64,000 bases of DNA from Hemerocallis citrina (taxonomy: Eukaryota; Streptophyta; Magnoliopsida; Asparagales; Asphodelaceae), in the NCBI GenBank assembly GCA_017893485.1, contig CM030366.1:188029947-188093946 (forward strand), read 5' to 3'. The notes under the pieces were generated by a model. That model had not been told where the DNA came from. It saw only the letters and a list, made by a program, of their open reading frames with translations, and ran no database searches. Position 1 is the first letter of the stretch; every line of letters starts with the position of its first letter. Shown piece after piece: positions 10,800 through 22,747 of the stretch. The translations under genes were made by a program, and so were the position numbers.

Positions 10800-11145
10800 C
10801 AAGACCAAAACACTCCTCAACTTCATGAAGACAAGGATGTTGCGGGGCTATTTTGACCATGAAGGAAGGTGAATCCTCAACTCACTCCTAAAGAGAAGTT
10901 GTAGATCTTCGAATTAGCTTCGAAACAAGGGGTCGCACGCCTCGAGCCGACCTCCGTAGCACCGGGAACATCGAAAACCCTCCTCAACCTCATGTATACA
11001 AGGATATTCTCTGGCTGTTTTGACCATGAAGGAGGGTGAATCTTCATCTCACTCCTAAAGAGAAGTTGTAGATCTTCGAATTAGCTTCGAAACAAGGGGT
11101 TGCACGCCCCGAGCCGACCTCCGTAGCACCGGGAACATCGAGAAG
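10800..11145 (+). repeat. Tandem repeat C, 167 bp x 2
   Basis: GACCATGAAGGA at 10855 and 11022 marks two long units that share the blocks CTCCTAAAGAGAAGTTG, TCGAATTAGCTTCG and AGCACCGGGAACATCGA. Confidence 0.85.
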
Positions 11146-11154
11146 AACTCTGCA

Positions 11155-11560
11155 TGGAAAAATCGGGGTTCGGCACCAGCTGCCGAGCGTTCTTGACACC
11201 GACCCTGTTATAGGGGAAAAATTGGGGTTCGGCACTAGCTGCCGAGCGTTCTTGACACCGACCCTGTTATAGGGGAAAAGTTGGGGTTCGGCACTAGCTG
11301 CCGAGCGTTCTTGACACCGACCCTGTTATAGGGGAAAAGTTGGGGTTCGGTACCAGCTGCCAAGCGTTCTTGACACCGACCCTGTTATAGGGGAAAAGTT
11401 GGGGTCGGCACCAGCTGCCGAGCGTTCTTGACACCGACCCTGTTATAGGGGAAAAATTGGGGTTCGGCACCAGCTGCCGAGCGTTCTTGGCACCGACCCT
11501 GTTACGGGGAAAAATCGGACCTCGGCACCCCTTCGCCGAACGCTCTCAGCACCGACCCAC
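11155..11560 (+). repeat. Tandem repeat D, about 58 bp x 6-7
   Basis: Each unit holds TTCGGCAC, AGCTGCCGAGCGTTCTTG, ACACCGACCCTGTTA and TAGGGGAAAA. Within the unit CGGCACCAGCTGCCG is a near-perfect inverted repeat, so each copy can form a short hairpin. The family reappears as repeat F at 12375-12600. Confidence 0.88.
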
Positions 11561-11699
11561 AAACAACACAAAAAAGAAAAGGGGGCTATAGGGTCGGGTT
11601 CAGACCCGTTAAGGATCCGAACCCAAACCCGTTATCCCTCCTCCTCTTCCTCTTCAGCCATCTTGGCACCAAACCCAAGCAAAAACCAAAAAACCAGCT

Positions 11700-13745
11700 C
11701 CTTTCTTCACCGAGCGTCCATGTGAAGCAAACCCAACGGAGACCTCCTTCTCCATGGCCAAGCTCCATGCTCAAAGCCGAACTCACCCCCTCCATCGTCA
11801 AGCTCCATGCTCAAAGTCGAACCCACTTTCCCTCCTTCTCCTCCTACGTTCGGCGCCAAAACCAGAAAAAAGCAAAACCCAAATGCCGAGTTCTCCTTGC
11901 CGCCATGGCCGAACGCCTCTCACTGACCTCGCCGACTGCCTCCTCCATCAAGCTCCACTCCAACTCCAAATGCCGAGCTCCCCTCGCGACTGAGCTCCGA
12001 ACTCGAGCTCCATCTCCTCCGTCGAGCTCCCGACCTCGACTCCATCGCCAAGCTCGTAGACGAGACACGACCAGACGCCGTCGTCACTGAGCTCTGCCGA
12101 AGCTCAGTTTCCGACCTCCTCCATCGCAAGCTCCCCTCGCGACTGAGCTCCGAACTCGAGCTCCGTCTCCTCCGTCGAGCTCCTGACCTCGACCCCATCG
12201 CCAAGCTCGTAGACGAGACACGACCGGACGCCGTCGTCACTGAGCTCTACCGAAGCTCAGTTGCCGACCTCCTCCATCGCAAGCTCCCCTCGCGACTGAG
12301 CTCCGAACTCGAGCTCCATCTCCTCCGTCGAGCTCCCGACCTCGACTCCATCGCCGAGCTCGGCCCATCTCCTTGCCAAGCTGCCGAGCGTTCTCGGAAC
12401 CGACCCCATTACGGGGGGAAAATCGAGTTCGGCACCAGCTGCCGAGCGTTCTCGGAACCGACCTCGTTACGGGGGAAAAATCGAGTTCGGCACCAGCTGC
12501 CGAGCGTTCTCGGAACCGACCTCGTTACGGGGGAAAAATCGAGTTCGGCACCAGCTGCCGAGCGTTCTCGGAACCGACCTCGTTACGGGGGGGAAAAATC
12601 GGACCTCGGCACCCTTTCGCCGAACGCTCTCATATACAAGCAACCAAACAAACAACATAAAAAAGGGGGGCTATAGGGTCGGGTTCAGACCCGTTAAGGA
12701 TCCAAACCCAAACCCTCTATCTCTCCTCCTATTCTTCTCCAACAAAGTTGGCATCGATCCCAAACAAAAACCAAAGCCAGCTCATTCCTTCCTTCTCCAA
12801 ACTCCTGGCGCCAAAACAAAACGAAACTGAACCTCAGTCTTCTTCAACCTCGGGCTCCGCCGAACCCATCTTCGCGCGAACCCGACCTCGCCGACTGCCT
12901 CCTCCATCAAGCTCCCCCTACTCACAGTCGTCACTATCGGGATCCATCTTCATTGCCGACCTCTCTTCTCGTCTGCTCCGACGCCGAGCTCCTTGCCGAC
13001 CTCCATCATCGGCAATCTCCATTATCCACGCTTCGCCATGACATGAAGCTCCATCCCCATCAAGACAGCTCGTCACCTTCGAGCTCCCCCCTCCGTCTTC
13101 GCCTGCCTCCGATGCCGAACCCACTCGTCGACCTCATCAACAAAGCTTCGAGCTTCGACCACCTCCATGACCATGTTCCGAGCTTCACAAAACAGCTCGT
13201 CACCTTCGAGCTCGACTGCGTTCGCCATGCCGAGCTCACACCCCGGAGCTCCGAGTTCCGAGCACCTTCCTCGACGAACCCCAGAGCTCCACTCACCTCC
13301 GATGACGAGCTCTCCTCCAATTCCGAAGCTCATCGCCGCCAAACTCCTTCGCCACCTTCATCGGAGAGGTCCTCGCCACCTTTTCCTCTAGATGAGCCCC
13401 AAACTCCGAGCTCGCCTCTTGTCCTCACCGTGAGCGCACGAGCAGCCGAAGCTCAGTCGAACTCGAACCCATCACCATGGCGTCGACGAGCTCCATCTTC
13501 ACCAAAGCTCCCATTCTCGTCGAGCTCACCACCGCGTCGAGCTCTCCCACAGTCGAGCTCCGTCACCGCCTCGACGAGCTCCGAACTACCCGAGCTCCGT
13601 CCCCATCGAATCAACGGCCGAGATCCATTCCAACGCCAAACCCATCACTGAGCTCGCTTACCGAGGCTGCCGAGCTCTTCCTCTCCCCGAGCTCTCCCTC
13701 TTTCCGATCTCCTCCATCGAGCTCAGCTTCGTGAGCGCTGGCACT
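11700..13745 (+). repeat. GAGCTC-rich low-complexity segment with 153-bp repeats
   Basis: This 2-kb stretch is dominated by the words GAGCTC, CGAGCTCC and CCTCC on the plus strand, giving Ser/Pro-rich open frames that look like proteins but lack any domain. A 153-bp unit (marker CTCCCCTCGCGACTGAGC at 11978, 12131 and 12284) is repeated within it. The stretch ends before CACGTGTCGTCCACTTGG at about 13874. No gene is supported; it is the hypervariable non-coding part of the element. Confidence 0.7.
12375..12605 (+). repeat. Tandem repeat F, 58 bp x 4
   Basis: AGCTGCCGAGCGTTCTCGG recurs at 58-bp spacing (about 12380, 12438, 12496, 12554). It is a diverged relative of repeat D, separated from it by about 800 bp, so one unit has expanded twice. 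Confidence 0.87.
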
Positions 13746-14440
13746 TCGAGAACGGAGGAAACGAAGAAAAACGGGGACTCGAGCTGACGAAGAAGACGAA
13801 CGAAGGAGAAGAAGAAACAGAGCGGAAGAGGAAGAAAGAAGCAGCGAAAAAAAAAAGGTCAAACTTTGACTGCCACGTGTCGTCCACTTGGACTTCGGCC
13901 ACCTTTTCCGAGCGTTCATGGAACCAACCTTGTTACACCCAAAAAATGGCCTCTTCTTCCTCCTCCCGATGCGCGCTCGCTTGATCATGATCAACGCACA
14001 CGATCGTGCCACGTGTCCAGGTAATATTTTATTTATTTATTTATTTGTTTGTTTTAATTATTTAAAAAATCTGAAAAAATATTTAAAAATCGAAAAAATT
14101 AAATAAAAATTCTAAAAATAATTATAAATTCAGAAAAATTATTTTAAAATTCTGAAAAATATAATTATTTAATTAGAATAATTATTTAATATTTTTGATA
14201 ATTAATTATTTAATTCGAAAAATGAATAAAAAATTCAAAAAGTTGAGGAAAATTCAGAAAAATCTGGAAAAATCACCAAAAATCCAAAAAATTCTGAGGA
14301 TATTTTTGGGTATTTTACAAGCCCAGAATAACACCGTTACACCCCCAAACAAGATCCAAACTCCCTTAAGAACACCGCTAAAATCCCGTACGCCATTAGA
14401 ACAGTAAAACTACTACTCAAAGGCTGATCAAACTCAGTCT
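13746..14440 (+). other. Purine- then AT-rich tail of the gag-only element
   Basis: A GAAGAAGA-type purine run (13750-13855) is followed by about 300 bp of very AT-rich sequence (14020-14330) with repeated AAAAATTC words, then the PPT. No reading frame is convincing. Confidence 0.6.
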
Positions 14441-14442
14441 TC

Positions 14443-14454
14443 GGGAGTGGGGGG
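14443..14454 (+). promoter_or_regulatory. Polypurine tract
   Basis: GGGAGTGGGGGG, four bases before the 3' LTR, is the expected primer for plus-strand DNA synthesis. Confidence 0.8.
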
Positions 14455-14458
14455 CTCA

Positions 14459-15075
14459 TGATATGGCTAAAAATAGGATTAAATCGGGACCGTTCACATC
14501 AGACACGAATCTTAAAGCTCAGGGGTAAAACGGTAATTTCACCTACAAACGGGTCTGAAATGGAAACTGGGTCTTTATTCAAAGCCCAATAACCCATGAA
14601 CGGATCCACATCAACTGGGTACGGGTTCCAACCCGCTGCACACCCGATCCAGCAAGATACAATCAAGGTCCCTGATTAGATCTTAATCAATGGCCCTGAT
14701 TCACATCTATCTTTTCACTGGGAATTAGGGATTACATTCCTTATCTGATTACTAGGAGAATATTCCTTATCTAATCACGGGGATTACATTCCTAATCCAG
14801 TCCCTAAGACGCCTATAAATACCCCCCATCTATCTCCATTGAGAGGTAATGAGTATTTTCTCAATTTACGCTCTTTCTTAATCATTTCTGATTACTGACT
14901 TGAGCGTCGGAGGGTGCATCGCCGGGATCAACCCCGGTGTCTCACACTTTTTGCAGGTTAACGGCGGGAGTCAACGGTCAATCTCCGGCGGAACAGGTTA
15001 GAGGTTTGCTATTCAGGTTTTTCACGAATCCACAAATACTATCTGTTTACCCCCACACCAGATTTAGCGTTAACA
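14459..15075 (+). repeat. 3' LTR of the gag-only element
   Basis: 617 bp, matching 6889-7505 with about a dozen substitutions, mostly transitions. It is followed by the TSD GTACC at 15076-15080. Confidence 0.92.
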
Positions 15076-15117
15076 GTACCATTTATTCTTTTGTTTTTAT
15101 TTTAAAATTTTTGCGAT

Positions 15118-16104
15118 ATGTATTTACATCGTATATGTTGGTTAGTACTTCAGCTCTTAAAAGAAGATCCAGCCTTGAAGATGTTCAAGTCATACAAGAG
15201 CAGCACAAAGCCTCATCAAAGCTGCAAGGGGGAAGGAGGCGCGCCAAGGCCAGCCGCTCATCGGCGACGAAGAGAGAAGCTTGATCAAAAAACACAATGG
15301 TCAAGAGAGCATGCACATGGTGGAACTGCAACCAGAGCCACAAATGGCAAGTTGTACAGACCCAGTATCCTCCCTTGAAAACTTCGCCATTCAGAAAGCT
15401 TAAAATGAAAGTCAAACCCTACATGATAGGGATGAGACGCTAAGAGGGGAGTAGCAGGAAGAGACAGAAAGAGCCAGAGCTGAAAGTAGAAAGACCCCCA
15501 TTTTGTTCAACGGACTAAGCAACTCGCCCAAAAGGAAAAAAAGTTGTGTCTTTGGGCAAAGAGCGTGAACAGAGGAGGGCTTTTTTGGGGAAGAAGACGA
15601 ACGGAGTTTCGATCGAAACCACGAAGCAGGCTCCAAACGATCAAAGTGGGAAATTTGGGAAAAAGCTGGAAGCTTGGGGACGAGAGCTGTCGAAGGAAGG
15701 TGACACTTTGGGGAAGAAGACGAACAAGGGCCTTGTCAAAGACAGAGATTTGGCCCCAAAAGAAAAAAATACAAATACTTTGGAAGAGGAAGAGGGTAGC
15801 AGAAATGGTGATTTGGGGAAGAGGCGTATGGGTAAAGGCATCAATACCTCAAGTGTTGTCCTAATAACTTCATTTCCCATGCCCTTCTCATCGACCGCAA
15901 GCCAACCTCTAAAAAGAAGGCACGTGGCCCACTAACTGACGAAGAGGACAGAAAAGGGGATACGCTGCCTCGCAAGGGAAAGGGGGAGTTCAGGGGAAAC
16001 GATGAGATACTCTCGGAAGATGAGAGAGTTTACGGGCCCAAAAAGGGACCCACAAAAAATGTTGATCTTTCTGGGCCTAAAAAGGGGCCCATTGGGATTG
16101 AGTT
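15118..16104 (+). pseudogene. Probable LINE ORF1 / 5' region
   Basis: Two Lys/Arg-rich frames (15118-15378 and 15546-15935) are open but show no clear domain. The second has repeated GKKTN words (LGKKTNGVSIET, LGKKTNKGLV). The position upstream of the ORF1 end at 27.2 kb and the basic composition fit a decayed LINE ORF1, but no zinc knuckle or RRM can be read. It could also be unrelated flanking DNA. Confidence 0.4.
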
Positions 16105-16394
16105 TATAACGCCCCGCCCCAATGCTCCGACAAATTATAAATACTATGTAGTTCCACTGCCCACCACAGGCTGCCTCTCAAAAGGTGGTTAACCGGATTG
16201 GTGACTCTTGATCCTCGGCAATAGTATTTATACTCAATTTATCTTCGCAAATTCCCGATATGGGACTATATTTCTCAATCCTTTCACAAATCCCGTGTAG
16301 CAGTCGACTGCTACACACACCAGTCGACTGTACACAGACCAATCGACTGCCAACCCTAACAGTCGACTGTTCGCTCAAGGTCTGGGGTATTACA
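16105..16394 (-). repeat. 3' LTR of the TRIM (left copy)
   Basis: 290 bp, matching 26864-27153; the first bases are mutated (TATAAC for TGTAAT). It carries four CAGTCGACTG-type palindromes at 16301, 16321, 16340 and 16360, a strict 19-20-bp period. Confidence 0.88.
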
Positions 16395-16480
16395 TACACC
16401 CCCCCCCTTAGGAATCAGCGTCCTCGCTGAGAGCACAGGGCACACATCTCGTGTAGGACCGCCCTTTCTAGCACCCGGCA

Positions 16481-19128
16481 TGTAGCGCCCCAAATTTCTA
16501 ATATGAGAGCTTAGAAAATAAGTGGCGAAATCCCAGTAATCCACTTCAATAGAACAATAGACACCAACAACACCACTAAAATTTTTCTTCTTTATTACAA
16601 CAATTATTACAAATCACAGCGGAAGTCTAATCATCTCAACTCAATTTAATCTTTCATTAACAGCTCAATAACAACACAATATGTCTTTACAATTCTTTTA
16701 CACCAATCACTAAATAATCCAATTATCTCAACCTGCCCACTCAAGCATCCAACCTCCAATCTAAGCAATAACCTGCAACATGTGAGGCTGGAGTTGAACC
16801 CTAACCCCCAAACTAAAGGGGTCAGCCATAAAAATGGTGTGAGTGGCAACTAATCAAACAAATAACATAAATGAATCTGAAGCATAATGTCCAACAAATA
16901 ATAATCAAGCACTAATGTATGAAGTAACAATAAAAGAGTAATGGGTGATACCAAAACCAAAAGCCAAGTGTGTGCAAAAACAGGAAATCCAAATGCATAA
17001 AAGTGATTCAAGAAAACATCATGACTACATGCTGACAACGATGACTACTAAGAGATGAAGATAAACTATGATAATTTGCCCATGCTTGATCATTCCGGAG
17101 ATTGATCCCACATCACAGGTATTTTTCCTGGATAATTCAGGAGATCATCCCACATCTAAACATAGACTCATCATCACAATAATACCCCAAAAGTGTCGCC
17201 TCGACTCCGATCATTCCGTAGTTCAATCCCACATCTCAAGATAATTACTTGGATAATTCAGGAGAAATACCTCACATCTCAGGTTAACTACCTGGATAAT
17301 TCCGGAGATAAATCACACATCACAAGTTAACTACTTGGATAATTCAGGAAATTAAAATCCTACATCAAAAGCCATACTGTGGTGCATAACTCATGTTCTC
17401 ATTCGTCATGACACTACTAATGCCTATCCTTATTAGTTTGGGTTACTGAACAAATCTCCTAGAGTAGTGTACCCTACCGGACTAAAAATCTGAATACTGA
17501 AAATGTGCCTCAAAGGGCCTCAACAAATAACTGAACAAATATCTCAACACCGGTATACTACGGTCACATACCTCTAGAGACTCAAAAACAAATATCTGAA
17601 CAAATTCCCACTGAACAAGTGGCTCAACTGAATAACTCAAAATCATGTTCTTAACTGAACATCTTAAAATCAACACTAAACAAAATATCTCATAATCAAA
17701 TACAAGATCCTTCAGGACCAGTCGACTGCATAAAGGACCAGTCGACTGTCCAGAGGACATATCCCAACATTTTACAAAAATAATCTAAGGCATGACCAGT
17801 CGACTCACCAAGAAGTCGGTCGACTGCCCCGAGACAAAACAAATAATTCTCATCAAAAATATTCTAAGTATATCAGTCGACTGAGAGGAGTCATAGGTCG
17901 ACTGTCCCGAACAAATCTCAAAGACTAAAATACACAACAGGCTCGTGCCAGTCGACTGCTTTATAGTCCAGTCGACTGTCGGCTACAGGTTTCCAACAGT
18001 AGGTCTGAACACAAATCAAACTGGAGTTTTATAAAGATTCACTGAACATAAAATCAATTGTATCCAGGCTAATAAACGACTCTCAATAATCACCATCAAG
18101 GATACATTTCTCAATCAATCAAATACTCAAATCTCATATCCTTATGATCTAAACTCTTAATCCTTGGATTAGGGTTTTTCTCAACAAAACTTCTTTCATA
18201 ACTTAATCAAAATCTGAACTACTACCATCGGATCTAGATGTTTATCATCTGATCATAACACAATCAATTCTTAATATGTCTCCCAACAATACGATCTCAC
18301 AATCAACATATCCTCAACAAATCTTAATATTTCTATCATCATGATCCAAATAACACTAAGAGTTCTCATCATCCATATCCAAATTAAAGATCCATATCAT
18401 ACATACAACGAGACTAACAAAGTAATGGCATAATGATCACGAACAAGCATAACGAAGGTCTCACGTCATTCATCAATCAAAACAACAAAGCAAAGCAAAA
18501 CAAAACAAACCACTCACTTTGATTTGAAGAAAAGATCCACAAAAGCTCCTCCTTGCTAGATCCAAGAATCCTCCTTTGTTCTTCAAAATCCAAATCACCA
18601 AAAATCTGTATTCTTTTACAATGACGGCTGAAAGAGAATTTCTCTTATATATACCGGATAGAATATTAGGGTTTTATTCCCACTTTACAAAATAATCCTT
18701 TCCAAAAGTAAATCTCACATATATAATCCTTTTCTTGAAAATTAAACCAAATATCATTTAAATTAGGATCTAAAAAAATATATTTCCAAACCTCAACAAT
18801 TACTGATCGGAATGCCCAGCAAATGCATTTTTCACTTCAACCCTCAAAAATGTCACTTTTGCAAATAAGTCCTTCTTTTCTCAAAAATTGCAAATAGTAC
18901 CAATTAATTTCAGAAAAATATGGAAAAATACTAAATAATCTTCAAATAATAAATAATGATTTTTAATAAAGAAAACTTAATTTTTCAAACTTCTGAAAAG
19001 TTATTTGCACGTGTTTTGCACGTGTACAAAAGATAAATTTCTTAGAAAATATTTATTTAAATCCTCAAAAATTATTTAAATTCATTTTCAAATAATTAAA
19101 ATAATATTTGAAAATACGGGGTTCTACA
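16481..19128 (-). repeat. 3' LTR of Tekay-1 (left copy)
   Basis: 2648 bp. A TATA box on the minus strand lies at about 18645-18653 (TATATATAA). Near its own 5' end (19008-19025) are two CACGTG boxes 11 bp apart. Four pairs of CAGTCGACTG-type palindromes start at 17719/17739, 17797/17817, 17874/17895 and 17949/17969. Short frames repeated in both LTRs are not genes. Confidence 0.92.
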
Positions 19129-19148
19129 TCACTCCCTCCTTAGAAGAG
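19129..19148 (-). promoter_or_regulatory. Tekay-1 polypurine tract
   Basis: The minus strand reads CTAAGGAGGGAGTGA directly before the 3' LTR. Tekay-2 has the same tract (CTAAGGAGGGAGTGA) at 43873-43887. Confidence 0.8.
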
Positions 19149-19332
19149 TTCTGTCCTCAGAACTACTACTAATGAGTTCAAAACACATACCAACAAAAGG
19201 AACCCATACTTCACAAATGGATCATAATCCAAACAATTTCATATAACATCACACTCAAAATAAAGGAATACATCACATGTCAATCAACAGTATAATTATT
19301 CAAAGAATTACAATCATACAAAAGGAATACAC

Positions 19333-19533
19333 TCATACAAACAATCCAGGAAAATCCTTCTGCATGCGATCTTCTGGCTCCCAAGTAGCCTCCTCAAACT
19401 GTTGATTCCTCCACAATACCTTGACCATAGGTATCACCTTGCTCCTAAGGACTTTCTCCCTACGATCAACGATCTCAACAGGTTGTTCCTTGTAACTCAG
19501 GTTCACTTGTAGATCTTCAGGAACTTCTACCAA
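19333..19533 (-). pseudogene. Chromodomain-like C terminus of Tekay-1 Pol (after a stop)
   Basis: The frame continues past the TAG as VEVPEDLQVNLSYKEQPVEI, then DRREKVLRSK, VKVLWRNQQFEEATWEPE and DFPGLF before the true stop. WRN, EEATWEPE and the final PxLF are hallmarks of the chromovirus chromodomain, which directs integration to chromatin marks in related elements (family knowledge). The stop sits where a Gln codon would fit (CAG to TAG). Tekay-2 has the same domain at 43510-43779. Confidence 0.85.
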
Positions 19534-22500
19534 CTAATGATTCTGATCGGCCACATACTTCCTTAATAGCGACACATGAAACACATCATGTACCTGCGCT
19601 AACTCCTCTGGAAGTTTTAATCTGTATGCTGTCTTGCCAATCCTCTCCATGATCCTGTATGGACCAATATACCTCGGCGCCAACTTGCCTCCCTTACCAA
19701 ATCTGATCACTCCTTTGGTCGGAGAAACCTTCAGAAAAACTGCATCCCCAACCTCAAACTCCAAATCTCTTCGTCGAGTGTCAGCATAACTCTTCTGCCG
19801 ACTCTGAGCTTCAACCAATCTCTTGCGAATCAGCTCAATCTGCTCTGACGTCTGCTGCACGATCTCAGGGCCATACATCTGCCTCTCGCCAACCTCATAC
19901 CAACATACAGGTGTCCTGCACCTCCGCCCGTACAAAGCCTCATACGGTGCCATCCCAATACTTGCATGGTAACTGTTGTTATAAGCAAACTCAACCAATG
20001 CCAAGTATCTCTCCCAACTACCACCGAAATCCATAACACAAGCTCTCAACATATCTTCCAGCACTCGATTCACCCTTTCCGTCTGACCATCTGTCTGCGG
20101 ATGAAATGCTGTACTGAAATCAGTTCTGGTGCCCAAAGCTGCTTGTAAACTTCTCCAAAACCTTGATGTAAACCTCGGATCTCTGTCAGAAACAATTGAC
20201 ACAGGAACTCCATGAAGCCTCACAATCTCTCCAATGTACAACTCAGCCAATTTCTCCATTGACCAAGTAATCTTCATGGCTAGAAAATGTGCCGACTTAG
20301 TCAATCGGTCTACAACAACCCAAATCGAGTCATTGCCTTTCAAACTCCTAGGCAAACCCGTGATAAAGTCCATGCTAATGTTCTCACACTTCCACTTCGG
20401 AATGGGTAATGGCTGTAACAAACCTCCAGGTCTCTGGTTCTCTGCCTTGATCTGCTGACAAGTCAGACACCTTGCCACAAAATCTGCTACATCCCGCTTC
20501 ATACCAGACCACCAAAAATGTGGTTTGATGTCCCTGTACATCTTCGTGCCTCCTGGATGAACTGATAACAATGTACTGTGTGCCTCCCGCAAAATACTCT
20601 CTCTCAACTCTGCATCATCTGGAACATACAACCTCTCACCCATCCAAAGAACTCCATCTTGGACACGAAATTCTGATAACTTGCCTTCTGAAACCTGCTG
20701 CAACATCTTCTGGATCTCTGCATCTGATCTCTGGCCTTCCACAATCTTCTCCCTCAAAGACGGCTGCAGCCTCAACTGAGCCAAAGATGCCCCTAAACCT
20801 CGCAGTACCACCTCGATACCTGCCTGATCGATCTCTGCTGCCAACTCCCTTCGAGTAGTGATCAATCTCGATAAACTACTCTTCCTGCTAAGTCCATCAG
20901 CCACTACATTCGCCTTGCCCGGATGATACTTGATCTCAGGACGAATGTCTTCCAATACCTCCAACCACCTTCTCTGCCGAAGATTCAAATCCCTCTGCTG
21001 ATAGATATACTTCAGGCTCTTGTGGTCCGTGTACATATTGACCTTCTCACCATAAACATAATGCCTCCATAGCTTCAAGGCATATATGATAGCTGCTAGC
21101 TCCAAATCGTGCGTCGGATAATTCTTCTCATGCGGACGCAACTGCCTCGAACCATAAGCAATGACCTTGCCTTCCTGCATCAAGACACATCCCAAACCTC
21201 TGAGAGATGCATCGCTGTAGATGTCATAATCCTTCCCTGCTTGCGGCAATGTTAATATAGGTGCGGTAGTCAACCTTTCCTTTAACTCAAGGAAACTCTC
21301 CTCGCACTTATCTGTCCACACAAATGCCACACTCTTCCGGGTCAAACCTGTCAATGGAACTGCAATCTGAGAATACCCCCGAATAAACCTCCTGTAGTAA
21401 CCAGCTAATCCCAAGAAGCTTCTGACTTCCTTCACTGACGTCGGCCTGGGCCAATCCTTCACTGCTTCCACTTTCTGAGGATCAGTAGCCACTCCCTCCT
21501 TAGAAAGAATATGGCCAAGAAAAGCTACCTCAGACTTCCAGAATTCACACTTCGACAATTTAGCATGCAAACTGTGCTCCTGCAACGTCTGTAACACTGC
21601 TATCAAGTGCGTCGAATGATCCGCTTCCGACTTCGAATATACCAAGATATCATCGATGAAGACCACTACGAAGGAATCAATGAACGGTCTCAACACCCGA
21701 TTCATCATATCCATGAAAACTGCTGGCGCATTCGTCAACCCGAATGGCATCACCAAAAATTCATACAGCCCATGACGAGTCCTGAAAGCTGTCTTACTCA
21801 CATCTTCCTCCTTGACTCGCACCTGATGATACCCTGACCTCAGATCAATCTTCGAAAACACCGCTGCTCCTCGAAGCCAGTCGAACAAATTATCAATCCG
21901 CGGCAACGGATACTTGTTCTGAACAGTCACCCTATTCAACTCCCGGTAGTCAATGCACATCCTCATCGACCCATCCTTCTTTTTGACCAACAACACTGGC
22001 GCTCCCCACGGAGATGAACTCGGTCTGATAAGCCCTTTGCTCAAAAGCTCTTCAATCTGCTTCTTCACTTCATCCTGCTCTACAGGTGCCATCCTGTACG
22101 GAGCCTTGGAAATCGGTGCACTTCCCGGCTGAACGTTGATACAAAACTCTACATCTCTCTGCGGCGGTAATCCTGGAAAATCATCCAAGAACACCTGAGG
22201 AAAACTTCGAACCACTGGAATGCCCTTGACTTCATCTGCAATAGACTTCTTAGATACCATTGCAGCCACCTGCAGAATCTTCTTCTTCCCTTGGAAAGTT
22301 ACTGCAGGTCCACCTGGTGCTTTCACTAACACCTCCTTCTGCTTGCAATCAATTGTGGCATCATATATAGCCATCCAATCGATGCCTACGATGACATCCA
22401 CTCCCAACACTTTCAGTTCGATCAAGTCGATGCCGAACATTCTTCCACCAATCTCGATATCACAGCCCTCGTAATATCGATCCGCTACCAGCTCTTCACC

Positions 22501-22646
22501 TGACGGCGTTGCCACCGACAAAACCCTGCCTGGAAATAACTTAGGTTCCAAACCTAAGATCTTGGCAAAACTTGGCGATACAAAAGTATGTGATGAACCA
22601 GTGTCAAACAAAACCTTTGCTTTTATTCCATTTATTAAAACAACTC
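19534..22646 (-). CDS. pol: Pol polyprotein of Tekay-1 (PR-RT-RNase H-INT)
   Basis: The open frame reaches from the putative splice acceptor to a TAG at 19534-19536. Numbering residues in the 1045-aa open frame from 22671: protease DTGSS at 23-27; RT with CIDYREL at 239-245, VMPFG at 307-311 and catalytic FIDD at 338-341; RNase H acids D487, E524 and D549; integrase zinc site H698, H705, C735, C738 and catalytic D768, D829, E865; GPY motif at about 1003. All key residues are present. These enzymes copy the RNA to DNA and insert it. No ATG start is needed if it is read after splicing or frameshifting. The TAG removes the chromodomain found just downstream. Confidence 0.9.
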
Positions 22647-22747
22647 CTGTTACAATAAGAATGATACTCAATCTTAAATTGTTCTGAAATAAAAGCTTTT
22701 ATTCATTACACTGATTCAAAATGAAAGAAATCAAAATTCCTGCATAC
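22647..22747 (-). other. Putative 101-bp intron between gag and pol (Tekay-1)
   Basis: On the minus strand the donor CAGG|GTATGC starts at 22747 and the acceptor GTAACAG|GAG ends at 22647. The stretch is T-rich (TTTGATTTCTTTC, TTTTATTTCAG). It covers exactly the interval where Gag and Pol lie in different frames. The equivalent interval in Tekay-2 has the same donor/acceptor arrangement and phase. Splicing is inferred, not shown; ribosomal frameshifting is the alternative. Confidence 0.5.

Larger units (their letters stand above)
6889..15075 (+). mobile_element. Complete gag-only LTR retrotransposon (TR-GAG type, Tat-related)
   Basis: The 8.2-kb element has two 617-bp LTRs (6889-7505, 14459-15075), starting TGATAT and ending TAACA, and is flanked by a perfect 5-bp TSD GTACC (6884-6888 and 15076-15080). 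A PBS follows the 5' LTR and a PPT precedes the 3' LTR. The only recognisable protein is Gag. Where pol should be there is about 4 kb of tandem repeats and serine/proline-type low-complexity DNA. It must borrow RT, RNase H and integrase, most plausibly from a Tat-type element such as the decayed one at 1-6290, whose Gag is alike. About a dozen differences between the LTRs (about 2%) suggest moderate age. Confidence 0.9.

Noticed and set aside
12953..13651. A 232-codon Ser/Pro-rich frame, possible cell-wall or nuclear protein
   Set aside because: Low-complexity translation of GAGCTC/CCTCC words; overlapping frames are equally open, with no start context or domain.
16301..16369. CAGTCGACTG array as a CRISPR-like array
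   Set aside because: The repeat is a 10-bp palindrome with about 10-bp gaps inside plant LTRs; the spacers are too short, no cas genes are present and the context is eukaryotic.
22647..22747. Gag/Pol frame difference as an ordinary -1 or +1 slippage site
   Set aside because: No clear slippery heptamer is visible near the gag ends of either Tekay element, and the gap between frames is filled by intron-like sequence; slippage remains the alternative but is less favoured.
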